Source: Vibrio cincinnatiensis DSM 19608
Lineage (GTDB): Bacteria; Pseudomonadota; Gammaproteobacteria; Enterobacterales; Vibrionaceae
Length of the DNA stretch: 64,000 nt
Assembly: GCF_900167345.1 (NCBI RefSeq)
Contig: NZ_FUXB01000005.1
Coordinates: forward strand, 62,001 to 126,000
Reading direction: 5' to 3'
Program-made: the position numbers and the translations under genes
Part shown: positions 26,948 to 35,776 of the stretch, in pieces
How positions within the stretch are numbered: position 1 is the first letter of the stretch
Layout of the letters: each line of letters begins with the position of its first letter
The notes under the pieces: generated by a model
Told to the model about the DNA's origin: nothing
Databases searched by the model: none
What the model saw: only the letters and a program-made list of their open reading frames with translations

Positions 26948-27734
26948 ACCTGCTTATCGGCTGTTTGATACACACTGCCATCTTGATCTTTCCCCATTTC
27001 CGATCACATTAGAAAGTGAACTGGGGTTAGCTCAAAAGCGAGGGGTTGAGCGTTTTCTCATTCCCAGTGTGGGCCCACAAAATTGGGCTACGGTTGAACG
27101 ATTAGCTCAACAGCATGTAAATAGCTTTTATTATGCGTTAGGTATCCATCCTCATTTTTTACCTTCGCAGGCACCTCACTCACTGTTTTCTCTGTTAGAA
27201 GCTTATTTATCTCAGTCTGGTAAGGCTTGCATAGCGGTTGGAGAGTGTGGATTAGATGCGACGATCAGTGATTCTGCTCAGCATCAAGAAACCATTTTGA
27301 AAGGGCAGTTAGCTATCGCACAAAGTGCTCGACTTCCCGTGGTACTGCATAGCCGAAAAACGCACAACCGTTTATTGCAGATCATCAAACAGTCACGTTT
27401 TACTCAAGGTGGCGTTATTCACGCTTTCAGTGGTAGTGAACAAGAGGCGAAACAGTTTATTGCGTTAGGATTTATGCTTGGCGTTGGCGGCGTCATTACT
27501 TATCCGAGAGCCAATAAAACGCGGCGAGCAGTAGCGGCCCTACCGCTTGAGCATCTCGTGTTGGAAACCGACTCTCCTGATATGCCACTGTGTGGATTTC
27601 AAGGGCAAACCAATACCCCAAGCCAGTTACCTTTGATACTGGATGAACTTGCCAGTCTTAAACAGCAAGCTCCCAATGATGTCGCTCATATGATTTGGGA
27701 AAATAGCCATCGATTATTTAATTTGCCCTTTTAG
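26916..27734 (+). CDS. yjjV: TatD-family metal-dependent hydrolase (YjjV type)
   Basis: A 272-residue TatD-type hydrolase. The metal-binding motifs are FDTHCHLDL near the N-terminus, VGECGLDA (Glu ligand) near 108-115, VVLHSRKTHNRLL, GVIHAFSGS near 167-175 and LETDSPDMPL near 217-226. TatD enzymes are DNases or phosphoesterases, and the physiological substrate of YjjV is unclear. Three consecutive Met codons (26916-26924) make the start uncertain, a GTG at 26889 is also in frame, and no good ribosome site is seen. Coupling to the overlapping DUF5363-like gene is likely. Confidence 0.88.
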   Translation: MMMTSHLGLSKPAYRLFDTHCHLDLSPFPITLESELGLAQKRGVERFLIPSVGPQNWATVERLAQQHVNSFYYALGIHPHFLPSQAPHSLFSLLEAYLSQSGKACIAVGECGLDATISDSAQHQETILKGQLAIAQSARLPVVLHSRKTHNRLLQIIKQSRFTQGGVIHAFSGSEQEAKQFIALGFMLGVGGVITYPRANKTRRAVAALPLEHLVLETDSPDMPLCGFQGQTNTPSQLPLILDELASLKQQAPNDVAHMIWENSHRLFNLPF

Positions 27735-27816
27735 CTTTACCTGACTTCTTTGTTAGCTATTCTTTGTGAAAGAAAGCGGAAGAAAATGTAGCTTTTATTC
27801 CTGTTAAAGATAAATT

Positions 27817-27834
27817 TAGTGATATTCATCACAT
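27817..27834 (+). promoter_or_regulatory. CRP-type site and nupC promoter
   Basis: AGTGA-TATTCA-TCACA (27818-27833) fits the cAMP-CRP consensus TGTGA-N6-TCACA at nine of ten positions. TATAAT at 27860-27865 is a good -10 box and places the CRP site around -45. CRP (with CytR) control of nucleoside transporters is well known in enterobacteria and vibrios. Confidence 0.62.
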
Positions 27835-27976
27835 AAATATGTGAATGTATTGTTGTTCTTATAATAAAGTGTGAAGAAGACAGTACTTTATCTTTTAGGG
27901 GTTGAGTATAATCGCTTCGCTTTTGAGCTCCATTTTGTAACACGCCAACATTTAACTTATAAGGAAGTCATAAACT

Positions 27977-29221
27977 ATGAGCCTGTTTATGAGCCTAATC
28001 GGTATGGCTGTACTACTTGCTATCGCAGTACTACTGTCATCAAACCGTAAAGCTATCAATCTCAGAACCGTGGGTGGTGCTTTTGCTATCCAATTTTCAT
28101 TGGGAGCATTTATTCTTTATGTTCCTTGGGGTCAAGAGCTACTACGTGGCTTCTCTGACGCAGTATCAAACGTGATTAACTATGGTAACGATGGTACTGG
28201 ATTTTTATTTGGCAACTTAGTGAACTTTTCCGTTGAAGGTCTCGGCTTTATTTTTGCCTTTAAAGTCCTTCCAACACTTATTTTCTTCTCAGCGCTTATC
28301 TCTGTTCTGTATTACATCGGTGTGATGCAGTGGGTCATCCGTATTTTAGGTGGTGGCCTTCAAAAAGCCTTAGGCACTTCTCGTGCGGAATCTATGTCAG
28401 CGGCCGCGAATATTTTCGTTGGGCAAACAGAAGCTCCTTTAGTGGTACGCCCATTTGTACCCAAAATGACTCAATCAGAGTTATTTGCGGTTATGTGTGG
28501 TGGTTTAGCTTCTATCGCTGGTGGTGTACTGGCTGGTTATGCCTCAATGGGCGTTAAAATTGAGTACTTGGTTGCCGCATCGTTCATGGCGGCACCGGGT
28601 GGCCTGCTGTTTGCAAAAATTATCATGCCAGAAACCGACAAGCCCGTTGATCAGATCGAAGGGATTGAAGCGGCAGAGAATGAAAAGCCAGCGAACGTCA
28701 TTGACGCGGCAGCGGGTGGTGCTTCGGCAGGTTTACAATTAGCGCTTAACGTTGGTGCTATGTTGATTGCCTTTATCGGCCTAATTGCACTTATCAATGG
28801 TATGCTTGGTGGAATTGGTGGTTGGTTTGGTATGCCTGAGCTGACACTGGAGATGATTCTTGGCCTTATCTTTGCCCCTCTTGCCTTCCTACTTGGTGTG
28901 CCATGGGCTGAAGCCCAAGTGGCGGGTGAGTTTATCGGGCTAAAAACCGTTGCTAACGAATTTGTGGCTTACTCACAGTTTGCTCCCTATTTAGGTGATG
29001 CTGCGCCGGCAGTATTGACGGAGAAAACCAAAGCCATCATTTCTTTCGCATTGTGTGGCTTTGCAAACTTATCCTCTATCGCTATTTTGTTGGGAGGCTT
29101 GGGTAGCTTAGCGCCTTCACGCCGTGGTGATATCGCACGAATGGGGATTAAAGCGGTTATCGCTGGTACTCTGTCCAACTTGATGGCGGCGACCATCGCA
29201 GGCTTCTTCCTCTCTTTCTAA
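27977..29221 (+). CDS. nupC: Concentrative nucleoside transporter (CNT/NupC family)
   Basis: A 414-residue sodium-coupled nucleoside transporter, closely similar to the structurally studied V. cholerae CNT as I remember it. It has about 8-10 hydrophobic segments. Family motifs include GVMQWVIRILGG near 115-126, ANIFVGQTEAPLVVRPF near 144-160 (substrate-binding hairpin region) and YSQFAPYL near 332, with CGFANLSSIAILLGGLG near 358-374. AAGGAAG lies upstream of the ATG. The deo genes that break down imported nucleosides start 430 bases downstream after a terminator, so uptake and catabolism are adjacent but separately transcribed. Confidence 0.96.
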   Translation: MSLFMSLIGMAVLLAIAVLLSSNRKAINLRTVGGAFAIQFSLGAFILYVPWGQELLRGFSDAVSNVINYGNDGTGFLFGNLVNFSVEGLGFIFAFKVLPTLIFFSALISVLYYIGVMQWVIRILGGGLQKALGTSRAESMSAAANIFVGQTEAPLVVRPFVPKMTQSELFAVMCGGLASIAGGVLAGYASMGVKIEYLVAASFMAAPGGLLFAKIIMPETDKPVDQIEGIEAAENEKPANVIDAAAGGASAGLQLALNVGAMLIAFIGLIALINGMLGGIGGWFGMPELTLEMILGLIFAPLAFLLGVPWAEAQVAGEFIGLKTVANEFVAYSQFAPYLGDAAPAVLTEKTKAIISFALCGFANLSSIAILLGGLGSLAPSRRGDIARMGIKAVIAGTLSNLMAATIAGFFLSF

Positions 29222-29254
29222 TTGTTAGGAACTGAGTTTATAGACGCCAAATCC

Positions 29255-29300
29255 GATTCCCCCGTAGCAACGTCTTGTTACGGGGGAATCGTTGTTTTTT
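29255..29300 (+). terminator. Terminator after nupC
   Basis: GATTCCCCCGTA pairs with TACGGGGGAATC, the stem extends by further A-T/G-U pairs towards the loop, and GTTGTTTTTT follows. Confidence 0.9.
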
Positions 29301-29648
29301 AGGCTCATGGAAACATGATAGGGCACGGTTATTTTGAGATACAAACCGTTTGCTCTCTCTATGGTGCTATAGTTTTATGAGTAACCGCTATAGCATGTAG
29401 AAAATGAAGCGACACTGATGTCGATGCTTGATGAGAATTGTTGCATTAAGCAAGGGGTAAATGATTTGCCCTAGAGAGACACCGCAATCGTTGATTGTTG
29501 TGCCATATCTAATTGGTACTGTGCGGTGACAAGGATAGCAATTGGTGTCATACACCGAGTCTTCAAGGAACCAAGTCCGTTCATTTTGTGGCTATTTAGT
29601 CGGAAAACTAAGTAGTGAACTCATTGAATATATTGATCGGAGATAGAA
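29301..29648. other. deo operon control region
   Basis: About 350 bases without a gene precede deoC. It contains TGCTATAG (29365-29372) inverted as CTATAGCA (29388-29395) and a 17-base imperfect palindrome GGGTAAATGATTTGCCC (29455-29471), both plausible operators. I find no DeoR palindrome of the E. coli type and no good CRP site. Confidence 0.45.
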
Positions 29649-30428
29649 ATGAGCGATTTAAAAGCGGCAGCCCTACGTGCACTGAAATTAATGGATTTAA
29701 CGACATTAAATGATGACGACACGGATGCAAAGGTCATTCAACTTTGTCATGATGCGAAAAGCTCGGTTGGTAATACGGCAGCGATTTGTATTTACCCTCG
29801 CTTTATTCCTATTGCTAAGAAGACCCTTCGTGAGCAAGGAACCCCAGAAATCCGTATTGCTACGGTAACGAACTTCCCTCATGGTAATGATGATATTGAG
29901 ATTGCTGTTGCGGAAACCAAAGCGGCGGTTGCCTATGGTGCTGATGAAGTAGATGTCGTTTTCCCTTATCGAGCTCTGATTGCTGGTAATGAGCAAGTCG
30001 GTTTTGATTTAGTCAAAGCGTGTAAGGAAGCCTGTGGCGAACAAGCACTGTTAAAAGTTATTATTGAAACTGGGGAGCTAAAAGAAGAAGCCCTTATTAA
30101 AAAAGCTTCGCAAATCAGTATTGAAGCGGGTGCTGATTTTATTAAAACCTCAACAGGAAAAGTACCGGTTAATGCAACACCTGAATATGCACGAATGATG
30201 CTTGAGGTAATTCGTGATATGGGTGTATCCGAGACGGTCGGATTTAAACCTGCCGGTGGCGTTCGAACAGCGGAAGAAGCGGCACTGTATTTAGCGATGG
30301 CCGATGAACTCTTAGGGGATCATTGGGTCGATAGCCGCCATTATCGCTTTGGGGCATCTAGCCTACTCACCAACCTACTCAATACATTGGAAGTTTCAGA
30401 CCAAAAAGCAGATCCAACGGCTTACTAA
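29649..30428 (+). CDS. deoC: Deoxyribose-phosphate aldolase
   Basis: A 259-residue class I aldolase that splits deoxyribose-5-phosphate to glyceraldehyde-3-phosphate and acetaldehyde. The Schiff-base lysine is in FIKTSTGK near residue 168, and the activating lysine in [11 protein letters not shown] near 202. VTNFPHG near 76-82 and the early Asp/Cys region are as in E. coli DeoC (259 residues). GGAGA lies upstream of the ATG. It heads deoCABD. Confidence 0.98.
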   Translation: MSDLKAAALRALKLMDLTTLNDDDTDAKVIQLCHDAKSSVGNTAAICIYPRFIPIAKKTLREQGTPEIRIATVTNFPHGNDDIEIAVAETKAAVAYGADEVDVVFPYRALIAGNEQVGFDLVKACKEACGEQALLKVIIETGELKEEALIKKASQISIEAGADFIKTSTGKVPVNATPEYARMMLEVIRDMGVSETVGFKPAGGVRTAEEAALYLAMADELLGDHWVDSRHYRFGASSLLTNLLNTLEVSDQKADPTAY

Positions 30429-30522
30429 GTCTCAGACTTGTCTATAGGTGGCGTTCAGCGCCACCTAAATTCTCTATATACGATTTAGACCATGGCTCTT
30501 ATTGAGAGCTTGGGAGGGACCT

Positions 30523-31866
30523 ATGTCTTCATCTAATGCATTTTTACCGCAAGAAATCATTCGTAGAAAGCGCGATGGCGAAACGTTAAGCCGAGAAGAG
30601 ATCAACTTTTTTATTCAGGGGGTCGCTAACAATACGGTTTCAGAAGGGCAAATTGCCGCGTTTGCGATGGCTATTTTTTTTCGAGAAATGACGATGTCTG
30701 AACGCATTGCCTTAACATGTGCCATGCGAGATTCTGGAATGGTGATCGATTGGACACCGATGGCATTCAATGGGCCCGTCGTTGATAAACATTCGACGGG
30801 TGGGGTCGGTGATGTGACTTCACTGATGCTTGGCCCTATGGTTGCAGCCTGTGGGGGTTATGTACCAATGATTTCCGGACGAGGGTTGGGACACACCGGT
30901 GGAACGCTGGATAAGTTGGAATCTATCCCTGGCTATAACATTATGCCGAGTAATGCGTTATTTGGTCAGGTAACCAAGCAAGCGGGTGTCGCCATTATTG
31001 GTCAAACTGGCAATTTGGCCCCAGCAGATAAACGCATTTATGCCACTCGGGATGTGACTGCGACGGTTGATAATATTTCCTTGATCACCGCTTCTATTTT
31101 ATCGAAGAAACTTGCCGCAGGGCTGGATTCATTAGTTATGGATGTCAAAGTGGGAAGCGGAGCATTCATGCCAACCTACCAAGCCTCTGAAGAACTCGCT
31201 AAATCCATTGTTGCTGTAGCGAATGGGGCGGGTACGAAAACGACGGCTATTTTGACTGATATGAATCAAGTTCTGGCTTCTTCGGCGGGGAATGCGGTTG
31301 AAGTTCGTGAAGCTGTGCGCTTCTTAACGGGAGAGTATCGTAATCCTCGCTTATTCGAAGTCACAATGGCTTCGTGTGCGGAGATGTTGGTTTTAGCAAA
31401 ATTGGCTGAGAATACAACTCAAGCTCGCACTAAGCTACAAGCTGTACTGGATAATGGGCAAGCTGCGGATCGTTTTGGAAAGATGGTGGCAGGTCTTGGT
31501 GGCCCTACTGACTTTGTCGAACATTACGATCGCTACCTTGAACAGGCTGACATTATTCGCCCTGTTTACGCCAAGCAAAGTGGCCTTGTTTCAGCCATGG
31601 ATACTCGTGCGATTGGTATGGCTGTGGTTGAGATGGGTGGAGGACGCCGTGTGGCTAATGATCTCATTGATTATGCGGTTGGTTTTGATCAGTTTATTCG
31701 CCTAGGTGAGCGTGTTGATACTAAAACCCCTTTAGCCATGATTCATGCCCGCAATGAAGAGCAATGGGAAAGAGCGGCTCACGCGGTACAAGAAGCGATC
31801 ACCATCGGTGGCGATTATCAAGCAACGCCAGAAGTTTACCGCCAGATCCGTTCTGAAGATGTGTAA
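30523..31866 (+). CDS. deoA: Thymidine phosphorylase
   Basis: A 447-residue enzyme that phosphorolyses thymidine and deoxyuridine. The signature [18 protein letters not shown] near 80-97 and [20 protein letters not shown] near 117-136 are intact, with [21 protein letters not shown] near 190-210. The start [19 protein letters not shown] has GGGAGGG four bases upstream, so the seven extra codons of the longest frame are rejected. It follows deoC by about 95 bases and precedes deoB by 20. Confidence 0.97.
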   Translation: MSSSNAFLPQEIIRRKRDGETLSREEINFFIQGVANNTVSEGQIAAFAMAIFFREMTMSERIALTCAMRDSGMVIDWTPMAFNGPVVDKHSTGGVGDVTSLMLGPMVAACGGYVPMISGRGLGHTGGTLDKLESIPGYNIMPSNALFGQVTKQAGVAIIGQTGNLAPADKRIYATRDVTATVDNISLITASILSKKLAAGLDSLVMDVKVGSGAFMPTYQASEELAKSIVAVANGAGTKTTAILTDMNQVLASSAGNAVEVREAVRFLTGEYRNPRLFEVTMASCAEMLVLAKLAENTTQARTKLQAVLDNGQAADRFGKMVAGLGGPTDFVEHYDRYLEQADIIRPVYAKQSGLVSAMDTRAIGMAVVEMGGGRRVANDLIDYAVGFDQFIRLGERVDTKTPLAMIHARNEEQWERAAHAVQEAITIGGDYQATPEVYRQIRSEDV

Positions 31867-31886
31867 GTTTGGGTAAGGAAAGAGTG

Positions 31887-33107
31887 ATGAAAAGAACCTT
31901 TATTTTAGTTTTAGATTCGTTTGGGATTGGTGCTGCGCCCGATGCTGAAAAATTTGGTGACATTGGCGCGGATACGTTAGGTCATATCGCCGAGCAATGC
32001 CAGTTGGGGAACGCTGATAATGCTGAGCGTCAAGGGCCGTTAACGCTACCCAATCTCTCTAAATTAGGGCTGGCAATGGCGCATAAAGAAGCCACCGGCC
32101 AGTTTGCACCGGGATTGGATCAACACGCTGATATTATCGGTGCCTATGGGCATGCCGCAGAGCTTTCTTCCGGTAAAGATACCCCATCGGGGCACTGGGA
32201 AATTGCTGGTGTACCCGTTTTATTTGAGTGGGGTTACTTTAGCGATAAACAAAATAGCTTTCCTAAAGCCTTAACCGATCGCATTCTGGAGCGTGCTGGT
32301 CTGGATGGTTTTCTAGGTAATTGCCATGCTTCGGGGACACAGGTGTTGGATGATCTGGGTGAAGAGCATATGAAAACGGGAAAACCGATTTTTTATACAT
32401 CGGCGGATTCCGTATTCCAGATTGCCTGTCATGAAGAGACGTTTGGTTTAGAACGTTTATTGGATCTGTGCCAGATAGCTCGTGAAGAGCTGGCTGATTA
32501 CAATATTGGCCGAGTGATTGCTCGCCCGTTTATTGGCGCAGGAAAAGGGCAATTTGAACGAACAGGGAATCGTCGAGATCTCTCTGTTGAGCCGCCTTCT
32601 GCGACCGTATTACAGAAATTGGTGGAAGAAAAACAAGGGCAGGTGATTTCGATTGGTAAAATTGCCGATATTTATGCGCACTGTGGTATTACCAAAAAAG
32701 TGAAAGCCACGGGAATTCCTGCCCTGTTTGATGCTACCGTTGAGCAAATTCAGCAAGCGGGTGATAACACCCTCGTTTTTACTAACTTTGTTGATTTTGA
32801 TTCTGCCTATGGACATCGTCGTGATGTCGCAGGTTATGCTGCCGCACTGGAATATTTTGATCGACGCTTACCAGAAATTCTTGCCCATATGCAAGATAAT
32901 GATGTGTTAATACTCACGGCTGATCACGGTTGTGATCCTACTTGGCCGGGCACAGACCATACTCGTGAATACATTCCTGTGCTTGTTTTTGGTCCAAATG
33001 TGATTCCGGGTTCGTTAGGGCTTCGGAAGTCCTTTGCGGATATTGGGCAAAGTATTGCACATTACTTTGGCCTATCGGCGATGGATTATGGGCAAAACTT
33101 TTTATAG
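31887..33107 (+). CDS. deoB: Phosphopentomutase
   Basis: A 406-residue alkaline-phosphatase-superfamily mutase interconverting (deoxy)ribose-1- and -5-phosphate. Metal-binding and active-site segments are [19 protein letters not shown] near 6-24, [12 protein letters not shown] near 91-102 (phospho-Thr), [12 protein letters not shown] near 301-312 and [19 protein letters not shown] near 340-358. The ATG at 31887 matches the family start and has AGGA upstream. It links deoA/deoD products to the pentose pathway. Confidence 0.97.
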   Translation: MKRTFILVLDSFGIGAAPDAEKFGDIGADTLGHIAEQCQLGNADNAERQGPLTLPNLSKLGLAMAHKEATGQFAPGLDQHADIIGAYGHAAELSSGKDTPSGHWEIAGVPVLFEWGYFSDKQNSFPKALTDRILERAGLDGFLGNCHASGTQVLDDLGEEHMKTGKPIFYTSADSVFQIACHEETFGLERLLDLCQIAREELADYNIGRVIARPFIGAGKGQFERTGNRRDLSVEPPSATVLQKLVEEKQGQVISIGKIADIYAHCGITKKVKATGIPALFDATVEQIQQAGDNTLVFTNFVDFDSAYGHRRDVAGYAAALEYFDRRLPEILAHMQDNDVLILTADHGCDPTWPGTDHTREYIPVLVFGPNVIPGSLGLRKSFADIGQSIAHYFGLSAMDYGQNFL

Positions 33108-33145
33108 CCGCCCATTCGTCATAAAATTAAGATGAACCAAAGGAT

Positions 33146-33169
33146 AACCCAACCGATTGGGTTGGGTTA
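33146..33169 (+). other. Hairpin between deoB and deoD
   Basis: AACCCAACC (33146-33154) pairs with GGTTGGGTT (33160-33168) around a GATTG loop. No T run follows, so it is more likely an mRNA processing or stability element that sets deoB/deoD ratios than a terminator. Confidence 0.55.
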
Positions 33170-33249
33170 CTCTAAAAACCTTTATCGCATCTTTTTAGCT
33201 GAGTCTTAGCTAATGATGGTGAGATAAACGCAATATAGGAAATACAAAC

Positions 33250-33975
33250 ATGGCAACTCCACATATCAATGCTCAGTTGGGTGATTTCGCAGACGTTGTA
33301 CTTATGCCTGGTGATCCACTACGGGCAAAATTTATCGCTGAAACTTTTCTTGACGATGTCGTACAAGTCTGTGATGTCCGTAATATGTTTGGTTATACAG
33401 GAACCTATAAAGGTCGGAAAGTCTCTGTCATGGGGCATGGTATGGGAATCCCATCTTGCTCTATCTATGTGACAGAGTTGATTAAAGACTTTGGGGTGAA
33501 AAAAATTATCCGTGTCGGTAGTTGTGGCGCAGTGAATGAAGAGATTAAAGTCCGTGATGTTGTTATTGGTATGGGCGCGTGTACTGATTCCAAAGTGAAT
33601 CGTATACGCTTCAAGGATCACGATTTTGCCGCTATTGCGGATTACAAAATGGTGAAAGCCGCAGAAGAAGCAGCGAAAGCACGCGGCATTGATGTGAAAG
33701 TCGGTAACTTATTTTCAGCTGAACTTTTCTATACTCCTGATCCAGACATGTTTGATGTGATGGATAAATATGGCATTGTTGGGGTTGAGATGGAAGCCGC
33801 TGGTATTTATGGGGTTGCTGCGGAATACGGTGCTAAAGCATTGGCTATCTGTACAGTGTCAGACCATATTAAGACGGGTGAACAAACCACCTCAGAAGAA
33901 CGCCAGAACACCTTTAATGAGATGATAGAAATTGCGCTTGATTCCATTCTTATTAGTGATCAACCCAACTTCTAA
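33250..33975 (+). CDS. deoD: Purine nucleoside phosphorylase, DeoD type
   Basis: A 241-residue hexameric-type purine nucleoside phosphorylase. [15 protein letters not shown] near 17-31 (phosphate site), IRVGSCGAV near 85-93, [14 protein letters not shown] near 178-191 (ribose-binding Glu) and [11 protein letters not shown] near 201-211 (catalytic Asp) are diagnostic. It releases the base from inosine, guanosine and deoxy forms. It is the last gene of deoCABD, 142 bases after deoB, and is followed by a strong terminator. Confidence 0.98.
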   Translation: MATPHINAQLGDFADVVLMPGDPLRAKFIAETFLDDVVQVCDVRNMFGYTGTYKGRKVSVMGHGMGIPSCSIYVTELIKDFGVKKIIRVGSCGAVNEEIKVRDVVIGMGACTDSKVNRIRFKDHDFAAIADYKMVKAAEEAAKARGIDVKVGNLFSAELFYTPDPDMFDVMDKYGIVGVEMEAAGIYGVAAEYGAKALAICTVSDHIKTGEQTTSEERQNTFNEMIEIALDSILISDQPNF

Positions 33976-33992
33976 TGTTTGTTTAAAAAGAG

Positions 33993-34020
33993 AAAGCCTC
34001 AGCCAGTGCTGGGGCTTTTT
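33993..34020. terminator. Terminator after deoD, overlapping the ytjB stop
   Basis: AAAGCCTCAGC, loop CAGT, GCTGGGGCTTT and further T form an 11-bp stem with one G-U pair. The T tract includes the stop codon of the convergent ytjB gene (34019-34021), and an opposite T-rich flank lets it act both ways. Confidence 0.85.
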
Positions 34021-34630
34021 AGTGCACATTTTTTAGCAACCAATTTTCTCTTGGGAGTGTGGTTTTAAATTGGCGGCGAAGTAATAAAGTTATCAATACT
34101 CCACTGATAAAACTCATTAAAAGCATCAGATACATGTAACGATCACTTTTTCGGTAGTGATGATCGGAAATTGCTGTCACTTTACCCGTTTCAAAGGTGA
34201 GGCGAACAAAACCAATAATGTTCCCATCGTGTAATACTGGCTCAACCAATTGTTGACGACCAATACTCGCTGTTTGTAGTGGAGTATCTAATCCCAAAAC
34301 TTCGCGTACACTGAGCGCTGAATCGCTGGCAGCCAGTTTTACCCCTTCAGCATCATAAATCGTCGCATCAAAGACTAAACGCTCCTGAGCTAATTGATTC
34401 GTCAGTGCGAGCAAGCGTTCTTGATCTTGTTCTGCCAGCATCGTACTGGCAGACAGGGAGGCTTGGTTGATCAAAACCTTAGTGAGGGTCTCTAATTGTT
34501 TGGCCTGAATTCGTTCGTTACCTTTGCTGATCACCACACTGTTTTGAATGGTGATGAAAAACATCACTACTAATAACACCATAGTTAGGCCACGTAACAC
34601 GACACGAAAGGAAAAAAGTGAGCCATCCAT
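34019..34630 (-). CDS. ytjB: YtjB/Smp-type membrane protein
   Basis: A 203-residue inner-membrane protein with an N-terminal membrane segment (about 8-30), a periplasmic domain of about 130 residues and a second membrane segment (about 164-184). This topology and the position divergent from serB match E. coli YtjB (Smp). The periplasmic part (ATIYDAEGVKLAASDSAL, then IGFVRLTFET) resembles a small PAS/Cache-like sensor module, an inference only. The ATG at 34630 is chosen over a TTG two codons upstream. Function is unknown. Confidence 0.83.
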   Translation of the reverse strand: MDGSLFSFRVVLRGLTMVLLVVMFFITIQNSVVISKGNERIQAKQLETLTKVLINQASLSASTMLAEQDQERLLALTNQLAQERLVFDATIYDAEGVKLAASDSALSVREVLGLDTPLQTASIGRQQLVEPVLHDGNIIGFVRLTFETGKVTAISDHHYRKSDRYMYLMLLMSFISGVLITLLLRRQFKTTLPRENWLLKNVH

Positions 34631-34730
34631 AGACAATTAACCTGAAAAATTACACCGACTTCATATTGAGACTTGCGTTTTCAAATTGCAATAGGGTAAC
34701 GTCTTGTAATCATAATAAAGGAACTTGGAC

Positions 34731-35711
34731 ATGGACGCTGTAAAAACGCTGCTAATTAGAAAACACACCACTCTACTTAATCGTCTTCCTGAAACTCGTT
34801 TTTCAACTCAATTAGATAAAACTAAAGCAAACTGGATCGTGTTTGCCGAATATTTAACGCCGAAGCAATTTGAAGATATCGATTTTTTCACAGGGCAATA
34901 CAATGCGATTGTTGAAACTTGGAAAGTTGGGCCTTATGACGTTGCCTTAATGGCGGGAGAACTTTCTCGTGAGCATGAAACCATCTTGCAAAATTTAGAT
35001 CTTGATTATGCACGAATTGATGAAGTGCCGGATCTTTCTAAACCGGGCTTAATCGTATTTGATATGGACTCTACCGCCATTCAAATTGAATGTATCGATG
35101 AAATTGCCAAACTTGCGGGCGTGGGGGATGAGGTTGCGGAAGTGACTGAGCGAGCCATGCAAGGAGAGTTGGATTTCGAACAAAGCCTGCGTCAACGGGT
35201 TGGGAAGCTTCGTGGTGCTGATGCGACCATTTTGGCTTCGGTGCGGGAACAGTTACCGCTCATGCCTGAATTGCCCGAACTGATTCATACATTACAGCAG
35301 TTAGGCTGGAAAACGGCGATAGCTTCGGGCGGTTTTACCTATTTTTCCGATCACCTTCAACAGCAACTCGGGTTTGATTATGCACAGTCAAATCAGTTAG
35401 AAATTATTGATGGGAAACTGACGGGAAAAGTGTTGGGGCAAATTGTTGGGGCTCAAACAAAAGCTGATATTTTAGTGACGTTAGCTCAACAGTTTTCGAT
35501 TGAATTGCATAATACCGTCGCGGTGGGCGATGGTGCGAATGATCTGGTTATGATGGGAACGGCTGGGTTAGGTATTGCTTACCACGCTAAACCAAAAGTT
35601 GAGGCGCAAGCTCAGACGGCGATACGCACTGCAAACCTAGGTGGTGTGCTTTGTATTTTATCCGCAGGCTTAGTGAAACAGCAAAAACTCAGTTGGCAAA
35701 CAAAGCCATAA
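34731..35711 (+). CDS. serB: Phosphoserine phosphatase
   Basis: A 326-residue HAD-superfamily phosphatase that makes serine from phosphoserine. The nucleophile pair is Asp111/Asp113 in VFDMDSTAIQIECIDEIA, followed by ASGGFTYFSDHL near 203-214 and VGDGANDLVMM near 264-274. About 105 residues precede the HAD core, the ACT-like N-terminal region of SerB. The ATG at 34731 has AAGGA 8 bases upstream, better spaced than the TTG at 34725. It diverges from ytjB, as in E. coli where radA follows. Confidence 0.97.
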   Translation: MDAVKTLLIRKHTTLLNRLPETRFSTQLDKTKANWIVFAEYLTPKQFEDIDFFTGQYNAIVETWKVGPYDVALMAGELSREHETILQNLDLDYARIDEVPDLSKPGLIVFDMDSTAIQIECIDEIAKLAGVGDEVAEVTERAMQGELDFEQSLRQRVGKLRGADATILASVREQLPLMPELPELIHTLQQLGWKTAIASGGFTYFSDHLQQQLGFDYAQSNQLEIIDGKLTGKVLGQIVGAQTKADILVTLAQQFSIELHNTVAVGDGANDLVMMGTAGLGIAYHAKPKVEAQAQTAIRTANLGGVLCILSAGLVKQQKLSWQTKP

Positions 35712-35737
35712 TCGGTTCTTCAAATCTTCCCAATAGA

Positions 35738-35761
35738 ACGAGGGTACTCTTACCCTCGTTA
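35738..35761. terminator. Hairpin between serB and plzC
   Basis: AACGAGGGTA and TACCCTCGTT form a 10-bp stem with a 4-base loop between the convergent genes. Flanking T runs are weak on both strands, so termination strength is uncertain. Confidence 0.6.
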
Positions 35762-35776
35762 CCGAAAGAGCAAGGG

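Noticed and set aside
27737..27943. 68-codon minus-strand frame between the TatD-type gene and nupC
   Set aside because: Overlaps the CRP site and nupC promoter, has no ribosome site and no recognisable feature.
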